A DNA stretch of 64,000 bases from Paenibacillus sp. 1781tsa1 (GCF_024159265.1 NZ_JAMYWY010000001.1:5456001-5520000); one strand, 5' to 3'. Shown: positions 8,606-17,153, counted from the stretch's first letter. Translations and numbers: made by a program. Notes: a model not told the origin generated them from the sequence alone.

Positions 8606-9742
8606 TCAGAAACCTTTGTCATTGTCATGAAGACCATATTGATCGAAAAATTCATCCCGGAAATCAAGCAAACGATCTTCCATAATGGCTTTACGTACGT
8701 TACGCATCAAATTCTGCAAGAAATGAAGATTATGGATCGTTGTCAAACGCAGGCCAAATGTTTCATCTGCTTTGATCAAATGACGCAGATAAGCTCTGGA
8801 ATAGTTACGACAAGTGTAGCAATCACACTCTGGGTCAAGTGGCCCAAAATCAGTTGCAAACTTGGCATTGCGAACTACCAGACGTCCTTGGCTGGTCATC
8901 GTTGTTCCGTTACGGGCAATCCGAGTAGGCAGAACACAATCGAACATGTCCACTCCACGAATGGATCCCTCAATCAACGCATCGGGCGAACCTACCCCCA
9001 TCAAATAACGTGGTTTATTGGTTGGCAACAAAGGTAACGTATAATCCAATACCCCATACATCAAATGTTTCGGTTCTCCAACACTCAGTCCACCAATAGC
9101 ATACCCCGGGAAATCCATGGAAGTCAAATCTGCGGCGCTCTGACGGCGAAGATCTTCATGCATGCCTCCCTGTACGATGGCAAACAGACCTTGGTCATGC
9201 GGACGAGCGTGACTTTCCAGACAACGTTCTGCCCAGCGGCTCGTTCTTTCGAGTGATTTTTTGACATATTCATATTCGGCCGGATACGGTGGACATTCAT
9301 CAAACGCCATCATAATATCGGAACCAAGTGCATTCTGGATTTCCATGGCCACTTCAGGAGAAAGGAACTTCTTGTCTCCATTCAGGTGGGAGCGGAAGTT
9401 AACGCCTTCTTCCGTAATTTTGCGCATCTCGCTGAGCGAGAATACTTGGAATCCGCCGCTGTCCGTCAGAATTGGACGATCCCAGTTCATGAACTTGTGC
9501 AATCCGCCAGCTTCACGAATAATTTCATGTCCTGGTCTCAGAAACAGGTGATAGGTATTACTCAAAATAATCTGAGCATCCATGGCTTTCAACTCTTCAG
9601 GGCTCATTGTTTTAACGGTCGCCTGTGTACCTACAGGCATAAAGGTCGGTGTCTCAATAACACCATGAGGTGTATGCACACGTCCCAGACGTGCGCCGGA
9701 TTGTTTGCAAGTTTTGATATGTTCATACGTAATTGCTGCCAT
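8606..9742 (-). CDS. tgt: tRNA-guanine transglycosylase
   Basis: Tgt exchanges guanine 34 of GUN-anticodon tRNAs for preQ1, the committed step of queuosine formation. The 378-residue protein has LTDSGGFQVFSL (catalytic Asp region), GGLSVGEPK, the nucleophile region GVDMFDCVLPTR and the zinc site CDCYTCRNYSRAYLRHL. Length is typical. It is co-oriented with queA, which is 38 bp upstream and acts next in the pathway, and with yajC downstream. The tRNA-Asn and tRNA-Asp genes in this window (GTT and GTC anticodons) encode substrates of the modification. Confidence 0.97.
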   Translation of the reverse strand: MAAITYEHIKTCKQSGARLGRVHTPHGVIETPTFMPVGTQATVKTMSPEELKAMDAQIILSNTYHLFLRPGHEIIREAGGLHKFMNWDRPILTDSGGFQVFSLSEMRKITEEGVNFRSHLNGDKKFLSPEVAMEIQNALGSDIMMAFDECPPYPAEYEYVKKSLERTSRWAERCLESHARPHDQGLFAIVQGGMHEDLRRQSAADLTSMDFPGYAIGGLSVGEPKHLMYGVLDYTLPLLPTNKPRYLMGVGSPDALIEGSIRGVDMFDCVLPTRIARNGTTMTSQGRLVVRNAKFATDFGPLDPECDCYTCRNYSRAYLRHLIKADETFGLRLTTIHNLHFLQNLMRNVRKAIMEDRLLDFRDEFFDQYGLHDNDKGF

Positions 9743-9780
9743 TAGTTTTAATCATCCTCTAAAAGTTAATCGTTATTATA

Positions 9781-10809
9781 CTAATATATCAACATGGCAT
9801 CGCCGAAGCTGAAGAAACGGTATTGCTCTTGGATGGCTTCCTCATATGCCTGCATAATATGTTCTCTGCCTGCAAGTGCACTAACCAACATCACCAACGT
9901 GGATTTCGGAAGATGAAAATTCGTAAGCATCCCATCGATCACCTTGAAGGAGTAGCCTGGATAGATAAAAATACTTGTCCATCCGCTGCTTGCTTGCAGT
10001 ATTCCATCTTCAAACTTGCTGCCCACTGTTTCCAGAGTCCGGCAACTGGTTGTCCCAACCGCAAAAACACGGTGTCCATTCTTTTTGGTCTGGTTAATCA
10101 GATCTGCCGTTTCTTGGGATAAGGAGTAATACTCTTCATGCATGACATGATCTTCTACGTTGTCCACCGACATTGGTCTGAACGTCCCCAGTCCTACATG
10201 AAGCGTAATGAAAGCGACATTAACGCCCTTGGCACGAATCTGATCCAACAATTCATCCGTAAAATGTAGTCCCGCTGTGGGTGCAGCCGCCGATCCTTCA
10301 TGCTTGGCATACACGGTCTGATACCGTTCGCGGTCATCCAATGTCTCCTTAATATAAGGTGGCAACGGCATTTCACCCAGACGGTCCAGAATCTCCTGGA
10401 AGATTCCATCATACGTAAACGTAAGTGTACGTGCCCCCATCTCGCCTTCTTCTTCGATGATTGCCTTCAGTTCATCGCCAAATACGATAACCGAACCGGC
10501 TTTCAGTTTTTTACCCGGCTTAACCAGTGCTTCCCACTTGTCACCTTCCACATTTTTAAGCAATAACACTTCCGCTTTTGCTCCGGTATCTTCCTTTGTA
10601 CCGAACAGACGGGCTGGAAGAACACGTGTATCATTCAGAATCAATGTATCGCCAGACTCCAGAAAATCGATAATATCAGGAAACGTTTGATGTTTAATCT
10701 CACCACTATCTTTGTTCAAGGTAAGCAAACGGGATGCCGTGCGATCAAGCAACGGCGTCTGTGCTATCAATTGCTCTGGTAATTCAAAATCATATAAGTT
10801 CACATTCAT
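9781..10809 (-). CDS. queA: S-adenosylmethionine:tRNA ribosyltransferase-isomerase
   Basis: QueA transfers and isomerises the ribosyl moiety of AdoMet to preQ1-tRNA, giving epoxyqueuosine. The 342-residue protein has the family start (YDFELPEQLIAQ), NDTRVLPARLFG, LPLPPYIK, the AAPTAGLHFT motif, HVGLGTFRPM and NFHLPKSTLLMLVSA-like ending (here KSTLVMLVSALAG). The start at 10809 (MNVNLYDF) has AAGGA upstream; the frame extends ten codons further but would enter the preceding gene. It follows the SpoIID-like gene by 7 bp, so the two are probably cotranscribed. Confidence 0.97.
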   Translation of the reverse strand: MNVNLYDFELPEQLIAQTPLLDRTASRLLTLNKDSGEIKHQTFPDIIDFLESGDTLILNDTRVLPARLFGTKEDTGAKAEVLLLKNVEGDKWEALVKPGKKLKAGSVIVFGDELKAIIEEEGEMGARTLTFTYDGIFQEILDRLGEMPLPPYIKETLDDRERYQTVYAKHEGSAAAPTAGLHFTDELLDQIRAKGVNVAFITLHVGLGTFRPMSVDNVEDHVMHEEYYSLSQETADLINQTKKNGHRVFAVGTTSCRTLETVGSKFEDGILQASSGWTSIFIYPGYSFKVIDGMLTNFHLPKSTLVMLVSALAGREHIMQAYEEAIQEQYRFFSFGDAMLIY

Positions 10810-10816
10810 TTTAGTT

Positions 10817-12922
10817 TCATTCCTTAACAATAGTCGCATTTTGATAATAGTGTTTCAATATTGCCTGGTAATCATACCCTTCATCTGCCATGCCTTTGGC
10901 ACCCCATTGAGACAAACCCAACCCGTGGCCATTGCCCTGGCCGATGAACATGAAGTTTTGACCCTGCGTTACCGCTCTCGCTTGACCATCACCACTCATC
11001 ACCACAAGCGCATTACCGGATGATGAGCCTGTACCCGAGGCAGACATTACAGCAGCACCATTAGAACCGGTTTTACTGGCTGTTTTGCCGTCAGCGCCTA
11101 ATACAGTATAACTTCCGGTCCCTGCAATATCAAATAAAGTGCTCGGTAATCCACCAAGCGCAGAACGGTAGGTATCAGCATATTTCACCGTCATGGCCTG
11201 TCCGTTGGCAGTGACTTCAAGTGCTCTTCCGGAAGGTCCACGCTTGGTTACTTCCAAGGTTGAGATTGAAGCAGGAACAGACGCTGTCGTTTTACCCTGA
11301 AGGGATTTAACCAATTGTGCAGACGTGAATGGTCCTCTCACCCAAGCATAGTCGTTGGATTGAGCCACTTTTGCCAGCACAACAGCTTCATTGCCTGGAT
11401 TCATTTTGGCGACAGGTTCCACGGTGGACTGAATTAACGGAACAGGACGTACATTAGTGTTTTGAGCCGTTACCGTCACTTTTGCCAGACCCGCATTGGT
11501 CTTGGTTGTTAATTCTTTGATGTTATCCTCACGAATGTACCCGCTAACGCCTGAACTGAGCAGCACATGGTACCACGTATGTAATCCTGCCTGGGCTGAT
11601 GCATCCCCTGAACTGACTACATTGGTGAACACACCTGCTCCGCCGTTCCATACTTCAGAAGGGTGAGCCGTCTGGCCGCCCGCATTGGAGGAGAACACAG
11701 CTTCGATGATTTTACCACCGCTCTTGACCACTTCTCCAGCAGTTGCATCCACTGCGCTGGTTACTTTTTCATTCTCCGAACCAATCCCGTTGTAGGCTTG
11801 GCTGAGTGTCGTATCCACGACATTGGCAATTTTGAAACGCTCACCCTGTTGAAGCGCGTAAGAACGAGCAGCTACAGCTTGAACTTTCAGGGCCTCAGCA
11901 GGCCAGGAGGAATACACCTCTGCCCCTACGACAGAGTACAGATATTGCTCCAGTGGAACGACATTGACCAACGCCAAATCACCGCTCACGATGCTGATTT
12001 CCATATCTCCACGATACGTTCGCTGGGAACGTTCCACTACTTTGATGCCATTGCTATTCCCTTGTACCAATGCTTTGGAATCAGTACCTGCAATAGTGTA
12101 ATGCGGAGCTGTTTTGAGTGCATCCGTACTTACTCCCGCATCCTGACGGATAATGAGCCCTGCACTGTTGTTAACAGGTGAAAGGTTTACCCCTGGAGCT
12201 TTGGCCTCCACACTTTTCTTCAATGTGGATAATTCCGCTTCTGTTGCAGCTTCACCTACCCATACCGCATATGCTTGGCTTCCTCCACTTAGTTGAAGGA
12301 CTGGATAAGCACTACTAACTCCTGTTGATAAAAGGTTCGCTTGTGCTGCCTCTGCTTCCTGAATCGAACCATATGTTCCAGCAGACAGGCGCTTACTTCC
12401 GGTCACAGTTGGCTTTTGACCAGCCAATTGAGCTGCTGCTACCTTTTGTACCCGTGTAACAGCTTGTCCAGCCAGTGCCTCTGTTGCGTAGTTGCCTGTG
12501 TAGAGCTGGTAGATGGCATTTCCATTCACAGACATTGTAAACAGCAACGGCTTATCCGCGGTTGCCTGCAACAATTTTGCTGCTGCAGATGCTGCCTTGA
12601 AATCCGCTGTTTCCAACACTTTCACTCTGAATCCATCTGCACTGAAACGGACCTGTCCAGCCGGAAGACTTACATTTGCACCACTTTCTGATTGGATACT
12701 CCATTGTCCCGTCGATTCAAGTGTAATGAGGGGTGTAGTTGATTTATACGTACTGCCCAGATTTGCAAACATGGCTACCCGGATTGTCTGTCCATCATTA
12801 CCTGCTGCATACGCAGGCACTTGAAGACAACCCACTGTCAAAAGAGCTGCCGCCAGTACCTTCAATCGACGACTCCACTTCTTCGTTCGTATTGCTTTTC
12901 CCACATTCAGACTCCTCTCCAT
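10817..12922 (-). CDS. Secreted SpoIID/LytB-domain protein with SPOR-like and SH3-like parts
   Basis: SpoIID-domain proteins are lytic transglycosylases or their cofactors acting on peptidoglycan. The 701-residue protein has a basic n-region and signal peptide (cleavage near AYA, residue 39), a SPOR-like repetitive region (about 130-250), then the SpoIID core: VVPLEQYLYSVVGAEVYSSWP with the catalytic-type Glu, EALKVQAVAARSYA, SSNAGGQTAHPSEVW, and at the C-terminus GNGHGLGLSQWGAKGMA. An SH3-like segment (NTNVRPVP..AWVRG) interrupts the core. A GTG at 12904 with GAGGAG upstream is an alternative start. It is larger than SpoIID itself (about 340 aa), so a LytB-like or vegetative role is possible. 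Confidence 0.85.
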   Translation of the reverse strand: MERSLNVGKAIRTKKWSRRLKVLAAALLTVGCLQVPAYAAGNDGQTIRVAMFANLGSTYKSTTPLITLESTGQWSIQSESGANVSLPAGQVRFSADGFRVKVLETADFKAASAAAKLLQATADKPLLFTMSVNGNAIYQLYTGNYATEALAGQAVTRVQKVAAAQLAGQKPTVTGSKRLSAGTYGSIQEAEAAQANLLSTGVSSAYPVLQLSGGSQAYAVWVGEAATEAELSTLKKSVEAKAPGVNLSPVNNSAGLIIRQDAGVSTDALKTAPHYTIAGTDSKALVQGNSNGIKVVERSQRTYRGDMEISIVSGDLALVNVVPLEQYLYSVVGAEVYSSWPAEALKVQAVAARSYALQQGERFKIANVVDTTLSQAYNGIGSENEKVTSAVDATAGEVVKSGGKIIEAVFSSNAGGQTAHPSEVWNGGAGVFTNVVSSGDASAQAGLHTWYHVLLSSGVSGYIREDNIKELTTKTNAGLAKVTVTAQNTNVRPVPLIQSTVEPVAKMNPGNEAVVLAKVAQSNDYAWVRGPFTSAQLVKSLQGKTTASVPASISTLEVTKRGPSGRALEVTANGQAMTVKYADTYRSALGGLPSTLFDIAGTGSYTVLGADGKTASKTGSNGAAVMSASGTGSSSGNALVVMSGDGQARAVTQGQNFMFIGQGNGHGLGLSQWGAKGMADEGYDYQAILKHYYQNATIVKE

Positions 12923-12956
12923 GCATTTCCTTCACTTTATATCGGGTTAACACGTA

Positions 12957-12986
12957 ATTATTTCAATGTTTATGGTTAATGTTCAA
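12957..12986 (-). promoter_or_regulatory. Candidate promoter for the SpoIID-like gene, queA, tgt, yajC
   Basis: Minus strand TTGAAC (12986-12981), 18-nt spacer, AATAAT (12962-12957). The -35 lies within one copy of the repeat AATGTTCAA, present at 12979-12987 and again at 12993-13001. Confidence 0.45.
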
Positions 12987-13010
12987 ATCGTGAATGTTCA
13001 ATAGGCTCGA

Positions 13011-14027
13011 TTATTTCCCGTCTCTTGGTGGAACAGGCAGACCCAAATGATGATAGGCGAGATCTGTTACGATCCTGCCCCTTGGTGTACGCTGAATCAT
13101 ACCAATCTGAAGCAGATACGGTTCATAAACATCCTCGATCGTCTGACTTTCTTCACCGATCGTAGCAGCAATGGTATCCAACCCTACCGGGCCTCCCCGG
13201 AAGCTGTTGATCATCGATTTAAGCATCTTATGATCAATCTCATCCAGGCCACGCGGATCTATCTGAAGACGTTGCAGGGCTTCTTCCGCCAGTGTCTGTG
13301 TTATAATTCCATCCCCGCGCACTTGTGCAAAGTCACGTACACGTTTTAGTAAACGGTTCGCGATCCTCGGTGTCCCACGTGAGCGCAATGCAATCTCTTG
13401 CGCAGCATCTCCCACAATCTCCACACCCAAAATTTCGGTAGAGCGTGAGACGATATAAGCCAGCTCATCAACCGTATAGAATTCCAAGCGACTGATAACA
13501 CCAAAGCGGTCTCGAAGTGGAGCAGACAGCAAGCCAGCACGCGTTGTAGCCCCAATCAGAGTGAATGGCGGCAGATCCAGGCGAACAGAACGTGCACTCG
13601 GACCTTTACCAATCATAATATCCAATGCCGAATCTTCCATAGCAGGGTACATGACCTCTTCAACGGTACGATGCAAACGATGGATCTCGTCAATAAACAG
13701 GACATCACCTTCCTGCAGATTGGTTAACAATGCTGCAAGATCGCCCGGGCGTTCAATGGCCGGGCCTGACGTAGTTCGTAAATTAACGCCTAATTCGTTG
13801 GCAATAATATTGGCAAGTGTTGTTTTACCAAGTCCAGGTGGTCCATATAACAAAACGTGATCCAATGCCTCATTACGAAATTTGGCAGCTTCAATATATA
13901 TCTTTAAATTTTCCTTCACCTGATTCTGTCCGATATATTCATTCAGATACCGGGGACGAAGACTCAACTCAACATTTTGGTCCTCCATCATCAGGTTCGC
14001 GGAAATAATCCGATCATCCATGTTCAT
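13011..14027 (-). CDS. ruvB: Holliday junction branch migration ATPase RuvB
   Basis: RuvB is the hexameric AAA+ motor that moves Holliday junctions together with RuvA. The 338-residue protein has Walker A GPPGLGKT (62-69), Walker B DEIH (113-116), sensor GATTRAG, arginine finger region LRDRFG and the C-terminal winged helix ending in RTPRGR. Length is standard. Two ATG codons two residues apart are both possible starts; GGTAGGG lies between the upstream region and the first. ruvC, ruvA and ruvB are consecutive, with a 48-bp gap between ruvA and ruvB. Confidence 0.98.
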   Translation of the reverse strand: MNMDDRIISANLMMEDQNVELSLRPRYLNEYIGQNQVKENLKIYIEAAKFRNEALDHVLLYGPPGLGKTTLANIIANELGVNLRTTSGPAIERPGDLAALLTNLQEGDVLFIDEIHRLHRTVEEVMYPAMEDSALDIMIGKGPSARSVRLDLPPFTLIGATTRAGLLSAPLRDRFGVISRLEFYTVDELAYIVSRSTEILGVEIVGDAAQEIALRSRGTPRIANRLLKRVRDFAQVRGDGIITQTLAEEALQRLQIDPRGLDEIDHKMLKSMINSFRGGPVGLDTIAATIGEESQTIEDVYEPYLLQIGMIQRTPRGRIVTDLAYHHLGLPVPPRDGK

Positions 14028-14075
14028 CCCTACCTTTTTTGCAGGCTACAGCTATATTATAATATGCAAATTGTA

Positions 14076-14690
14076 TTATCCCGTAAACAGCATTTGCAGC
14101 GCCTTTTTCATCAACACATCTACAGAATCCGCTGTAGTAACATCCTTTTTCAATTTAATCCATACTTTATCAAGTTCACTGTCAGTATACCCAAGTGCCT
14201 TGAGACCTTCGCGTGCCTCATCCCAAGCTGAACCACTTCCCGACTCTTCCGAGGGAGGAGCGAACAAACCTGTTGCATACGCTGCCGCGCCAAAACTATC
14301 CAGCTTATCCTTGAGATCCAGAATCATGCGTTGTGCAGTCTTCTTGCCGATACCCGGTAATTTGGTCAAGAACGTCAAATTCTCTTGGTAAATCGCCGTA
14401 ACCACATGTTCTGGCGTGCCTCCAGCGAGTATGCCCAGAGCCACTTTTGGACCGATACCAGATACTTCAATCAGTTTACGGAACAAACGCTGTTCATCCC
14501 GTGTAACAAATCCAAACAGCAACATCGCATCCTCACGCACATGATGATGGGTGTACACTGTAATTTCGCCTTCTTGCTTAGCGAACGCATATGGATTCGG
14601 ACAGAATACGCGATACCCCACACCATGAACATCCAGCACAATATAATCATTCTCTACATGAATGAACTGTCCTCTTAGAAAATCAATCAT
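14076..14690 (-). CDS. ruvA: Holliday junction DNA-binding protein RuvA
   Basis: RuvA forms the tetramer that holds the four-way junction. The 204-residue protein has the N-terminal OB fold (MIDFLRGQFIHVENDYIVLD), two helix-hairpin-helix motifs (VSGIGPKVALGIL and LPGIGKKTAQRMI) and a flexible acidic linker before the C-terminal RuvB-contacting domain (AREGLKALGYTDSEL). Its ATG overlaps the ruvC stop in an ATGA arrangement, which indicates translational coupling. Confidence 0.97.
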   Translation of the reverse strand: MIDFLRGQFIHVENDYIVLDVHGVGYRVFCPNPYAFAKQEGEITVYTHHHVREDAMLLFGFVTRDEQRLFRKLIEVSGIGPKVALGILAGGTPEHVVTAIYQENLTFLTKLPGIGKKTAQRMILDLKDKLDSFGAAAYATGLFAPPSEESGSGSAWDEAREGLKALGYTDSELDKVWIKLKKDVTTADSVDVLMKKALQMLFTG

Positions 14691-15196
14691 TTTCGCAATA
14701 CCTCATTCAACTTGGAATTTAATGTATAAGAGTGTGCATGGCACACGGCTACAGCCAACGCATCCGCTACGTCATCCGGTTTAGGAACGACTTGAAGACG
14801 CAAGAACATTTTGACCATCTCCTGTACTTGTTTCTTCTCCGCCTTACCGTACCCAACGACGGCCTGCTTGATCTGCATTGGTGTATACTCTGCAATAGGC
14901 AAACCCTTCTGTGCCGCAGCGAGTACCATGACTCCTCTAGCCTGACTGACAGACATCGCTGTTGTAACGTTCCGATTGAAAAAAAGTTTCTCCAACGCTA
15001 CTGCGTCCGGTTTGTATTTATCAATCAATTGCACCATACCTTCATATACGTGAAGCAACCTTTCTTCTTCAGGGGTATGAGCTTCCGTCTGAATACATCC
15101 ATATTGTACGGGTACCACCTTACTGCCGATTTTATCCACAAAACCAAAACCAACAATCGCAATCCCCGGGTCAATTCCCAAAAAGCGCAAAACCAT
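14687..15196 (-). CDS. ruvC: Holliday junction resolvase RuvC
   Basis: RuvC cuts the junction symmetrically after RuvAB migration. The 169-residue protein starts MVLRFLGIDPG; the catalytic acids are visible as Asp9, the Glu of ALEKLFF and the two Asp of PDDVADALAVA. The start at 15196 is supported by GAGGGAG and by alignment to the family; the frame extends 12 codons upstream through the putative LexA box, which argues against the longer form. Most Bacillus species use RecU rather than RuvC, so the presence of ruvC with ruvAB fits Paenibacillus. Confidence 0.96.
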   Translation of the reverse strand: MVLRFLGIDPGIAIVGFGFVDKIGSKVVPVQYGCIQTEAHTPEEERLLHVYEGMVQLIDKYKPDAVALEKLFFNRNVTTAMSVSQARGVMVLAAAQKGLPIAEYTPMQIKQAVVGYGKAEKKQVQEMVKMFLRLQVVPKPDDVADALAVAVCHAHSYTLNSKLNEVLRK

Positions 15197-15212
15197 CTCT
15201 CCCTCACAAAAG

Positions 15213-15241
15213 CGAACATATGTATCGTTCATTTCATTATA
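15213..15241 (-). promoter_or_regulatory. ruvCAB promoter -10 and LexA (SOS) box
   Basis: A TATAAT -10 lies at 15241-15236 on the minus strand, with no good -35 (CTGCCG at the expected place, inside a CCTGCcGCAGG palindrome). Between it and ruvC, 15213-15226 reads CGAACATATGTATC, 12 of 14 matches to the Firmicute LexA box CGAACRNRYGTTYG. ruvAB is SOS-regulated in B. subtilis. Confidence 0.55.
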
Positions 15242-15350
15242 ACAAAAGATAGACCCTGCGGCAGGAAAAACTTTGTCTAACCCATTATCCGTCTTTATTC
15301 GTGATTTTTTTCATAATTATTCGTATTTTTGTGTATTTCGGTACAAACGA

Positions 15351-15378
15351 CAAAAAGGACATCTCTTCGATGTCCTTC
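15351..15378 (-). terminator. Terminator after bofC
   Basis: Minus-strand stem AAGGACATC/GATGTCCTT with a 5-nt loop followed by TTTTG. It separates bofC from ruvC. Apart from the ruvC promoter region and this hairpin I see no gene or element in 15197-15499. Confidence 0.8.
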
Positions 15379-15499
15379 ACCACATTCCACGTATTTTGGA
15401 TACTATCGCTTAGTTTCGCAAAACACCAATGACATTGGTCTTGCCCACCATCTTTTTAGGTACTTCAGCATCTTAACGTTGTAAGTTAGGACAAGCGGA

Positions 15500-16192
15500 T
15501 TATCCGCCATTGCGGATTAAATGATGATCTTCATCCACGGCATAGTTACTAAACGTAGAGATTACACTATCATACTCATCTTTGTCCTGAATCCGAATAC
15601 CCTGCTGCAATTGCTCCAGCACCCCTTCCGGCAAAGAACTCTCCAACGTCCCAACATCCAACTGAAAAAACGTTCGAATAACCTTCTCTTCTGCAGGCTT
15701 ACCCTCGTACAAATTAAGGTTCCCTACAGCATCTATGCTGATATACGCCTGCTGTTTACAAAGCGGTGAAAGGTCATCTACACGTTGCTTCAAATGCAAC
15801 TCATCTGATGTTCCAACGGTAGCATCCCATTCCGGATGTTGCGCCAGCAGCATCTTCAACTGCGGTCTAGCCATCTTACCTAACTGCTCTGTCTCCACTC
15901 CGCAGATATACTGTGTTTCCAAAACCACACTCGTTAAATGATCCGGATCAGAATCAAGTTGCTCTACTAACGCCTGAATCTCCTGTTCAGATCTTGTTTC
16001 CTGCGTAACAGGTCCCATCACACTAGTTGCCTCACTGAAATTAGTTGTCAGCAAACGCTCAATCGCCGATGAGATAGACAATCCACTGTAAGCCAATATT
16101 GTAACTGCAAGCAAAGCCGCCGTCATCCATACTGTTCGTTTCCATCGTCGCCAGCGTCTCTTGAATTGTTTCCTGAAGTTAAACGTGTTCAC
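15500..16192 (-). CDS. bofC: BofC-like intercompartmental signalling factor
   Basis: BofC is made in the forespore, secreted to the intermembrane space and restrains SpoIVB, the protease that triggers SpoIVFB-dependent pro-SigK processing. The 230-residue protein has a basic N-terminus, one membrane/signal segment (about 21-42) and the BofC C-terminal module: VETEQLGKMARPQLKMLLAQ, HPEW, RVDDLSPLCKQQAYISI, IRTFFQLDVGTLESSLP and YDSVISTFSNYAV. The GTG at 16192 is chosen because AGAAGGGG lies five bases before it; a GTG at 16210 lacks a site. bofC beside ruvA matches B. subtilis. Confidence 0.9.
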   Translation of the reverse strand: MNTFNFRKQFKRRWRRWKRTVWMTAALLAVTILAYSGLSISSAIERLLTTNFSEATSVMGPVTQETRSEQEIQALVEQLDSDPDHLTSVVLETQYICGVETEQLGKMARPQLKMLLAQHPEWDATVGTSDELHLKQRVDDLSPLCKQQAYISIDAVGNLNLYEGKPAEEKVIRTFFQLDVGTLESSLPEGVLEQLQQGIRIQDKDEYDSVISTFSNYAVDEDHHLIRNGG

Positions 16193-16220
16193 ATGAACCC
16201 CTTCTATCACTTTTTAAACC

Positions 16221-16251
16221 TATTGTGACCTAAAGAACGAGGCTTTATGCA
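16221..16251 (-). promoter_or_regulatory. Forespore (SigF/SigG-type) promoter for bofC
   Basis: Minus strand TGCATA (16251-16246), 15-nt spacer, GGTCACAATA (16230-16221). This fits the SigF pattern wGyATA-N15-GGnnAnAnTr. BofC is a forespore product in B. subtilis. Confidence 0.6.
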
Positions 16252-16360
16252 CAACTAACTTGTCGTCTGAAGAGGGAACCCACATGTGTTCGGTTAGAGA
16301 GCTTGTCATCGTAATACTGAAAATTGCATTACGTCTATGAAGCTGGTAATGATAAATATA

Positions 16361-16393
16361 AAAAAAAGTACTATCTAATTAAAGATAGTACTT
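16361..16393 (-). terminator. Terminator of the rRNA-tRNA operon
   Basis: Stem AGTACTATCT/AGATAGTACT around a short AATTAA loop (16368-16393), followed on the minus strand by TTTTTTTATA. It lies just past the last tRNA (Pro). Confidence 0.85.
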
Positions 16394-16401
16394 TTTCGAG
16401 A

Positions 16402-16475
16402 TCGGGATGACACGATTTGAACATGCGACCCCCTGGTCCCAAACCAGGTGCTCTACCAAGCTGAGCTACATCCCG
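16402..16475 (-). tRNA. tRNA-Pro (anticodon TGG)
   Basis: Minus-strand cloverleaf beginning CGGGATGTAGCTCAG with anticodon loop TTTGGGA and T-arm GTTCAAAT. The 3' CCA is not encoded. It is the last tRNA of the cluster. Confidence 0.95.
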
Positions 16476-16482
16476 TTATATA

Positions 16483-16561
16483 TACCGGCGAGAGGACTCG
16501 AACCTCCACGGTTTCCCACTCGATTTTGAGTCGAGCGCGTCTGCCATTCCGCCACGCCGGC
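16483..16561 (-). tRNA. tRNA-Leu (anticodon CAA)
   Basis: Class II tRNA beginning GCCGGCGTGGCGG, anticodon loop CTCAAAA, a variable arm (GTGGGAAACCGTG region) and T-arm GTTCGAGT. The closing pair is G-U and CCA is not encoded. Confidence 0.93.
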
Positions 16562-16580
16562 AAATTTGAAGTTATAATGG

Positions 16581-16654
16581 CGCGCCCTGAGAGATTCGAA
16601 CTCCCGGCCTTTTGATTCGTAGTCAAACGCTCTATCCAGCTGAGCTAAGGGCGC
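16581..16654 (-). tRNA. tRNA-Arg (anticodon ACG)
   Basis: Begins GCGCCCTTAGCTCAG, anticodon loop CTACGAA, T-arm GTTCGAAT, discriminator G. CCA is not encoded. Confidence 0.95.
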
Positions 16655-16660
16655 AAATAT

Positions 16661-16735
16661 TGGAGCGGAAGACGGGAATCGAACCCGCGACCCTCGCCTT
16701 GGCAAGGCGATGCTCTACCGCTGAGCCACTTCCGC
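16661..16735 (-). tRNA. tRNA-Gly (anticodon GCC)
   Basis: Begins GCGGAAGTGGCTCAG, anticodon loop TGCCAAG, T-arm GTTCGATT, ends TCCA, so CCA is encoded. Confidence 0.95.
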
Positions 16736-16758
16736 ATACGGTATTAATAGATATAAAA

Positions 16759-16836
16759 TGGCGGAACCGACGGGATTCGAACCCGCGATCTCCTGCGTGA
16801 CAGGCAGGCATGTTAGGCCAACTACACCACGGTTCC
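16759..16836 (-). tRNA. tRNA-Asp (anticodon GTC)
   Basis: Begins GGAACCGTGGTGTAG, anticodon loop CTGTCAC, T-arm GTTCGAAT, encoded GCCA end. Its GUC anticodon makes it a substrate of the Tgt/QueA pathway encoded upstream. Confidence 0.95.
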
Positions 16837-16863
16837 AGATCACTTTCTCAAAGGAAAGTATAA

Positions 16864-16937
<74 letters not shown>

Positions 16938-16954
16938 TCGTTATAAAATTACTA

Positions 16955-17030
16955 TGGTGGAGGCTGAGGGGATCGAACCCCCGACCCTCTGCTTGTAAGG
17001 CAGATGCTCTCCCAGCTGAGCTAAGCCTCC
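16955..17030 (-). tRNA. tRNA-Val (anticodon TAC)
   Basis: Begins GGAGGCTTAGCTCAG, anticodon loop CTTACAA, T-arm GTTCGATC, encoded ACCA end. Confidence 0.95.
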
Positions 17031-17035
17031 TTCTA

Positions 17036-17152
17036 TATGACCCGTAGGGGATACTCTCACTTCGTTCGAGACTGCGAAGCTTTTTCTAACGAAGTACATC
17101 CTCCGACGAACCTTTGGGATTCTCATCCCTTGTTGAAGCAATAGGTATTGCT
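17036..17152 (-). repeat. 117-bp insert bounded by a copy of the tRNA-Glu 3' end
   Basis: The 17-mer TATGACCCGTAGGGGAT occurs at 17036-17052 and again at 17152-17168, where it forms the last 15 bases of tRNA-Glu plus two flanking bases. The roughly 100 bp between contains hairpins AGCAATA/TATTGCT and GGGAT/ATCCC and the inverted repeat ACTTCGTT/AACGAAGT. Other tRNA spacers in the cluster are under 30 bp. No open reading frame is credible here. Confidence 0.75.
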
Positions 17153-17153
17153 A

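Noticed and set aside
10810..10830. preQ1 riboswitch before queA
   Set aside because: Only 7 bp separate queA from the preceding gene, so there is no room for an aptamer.
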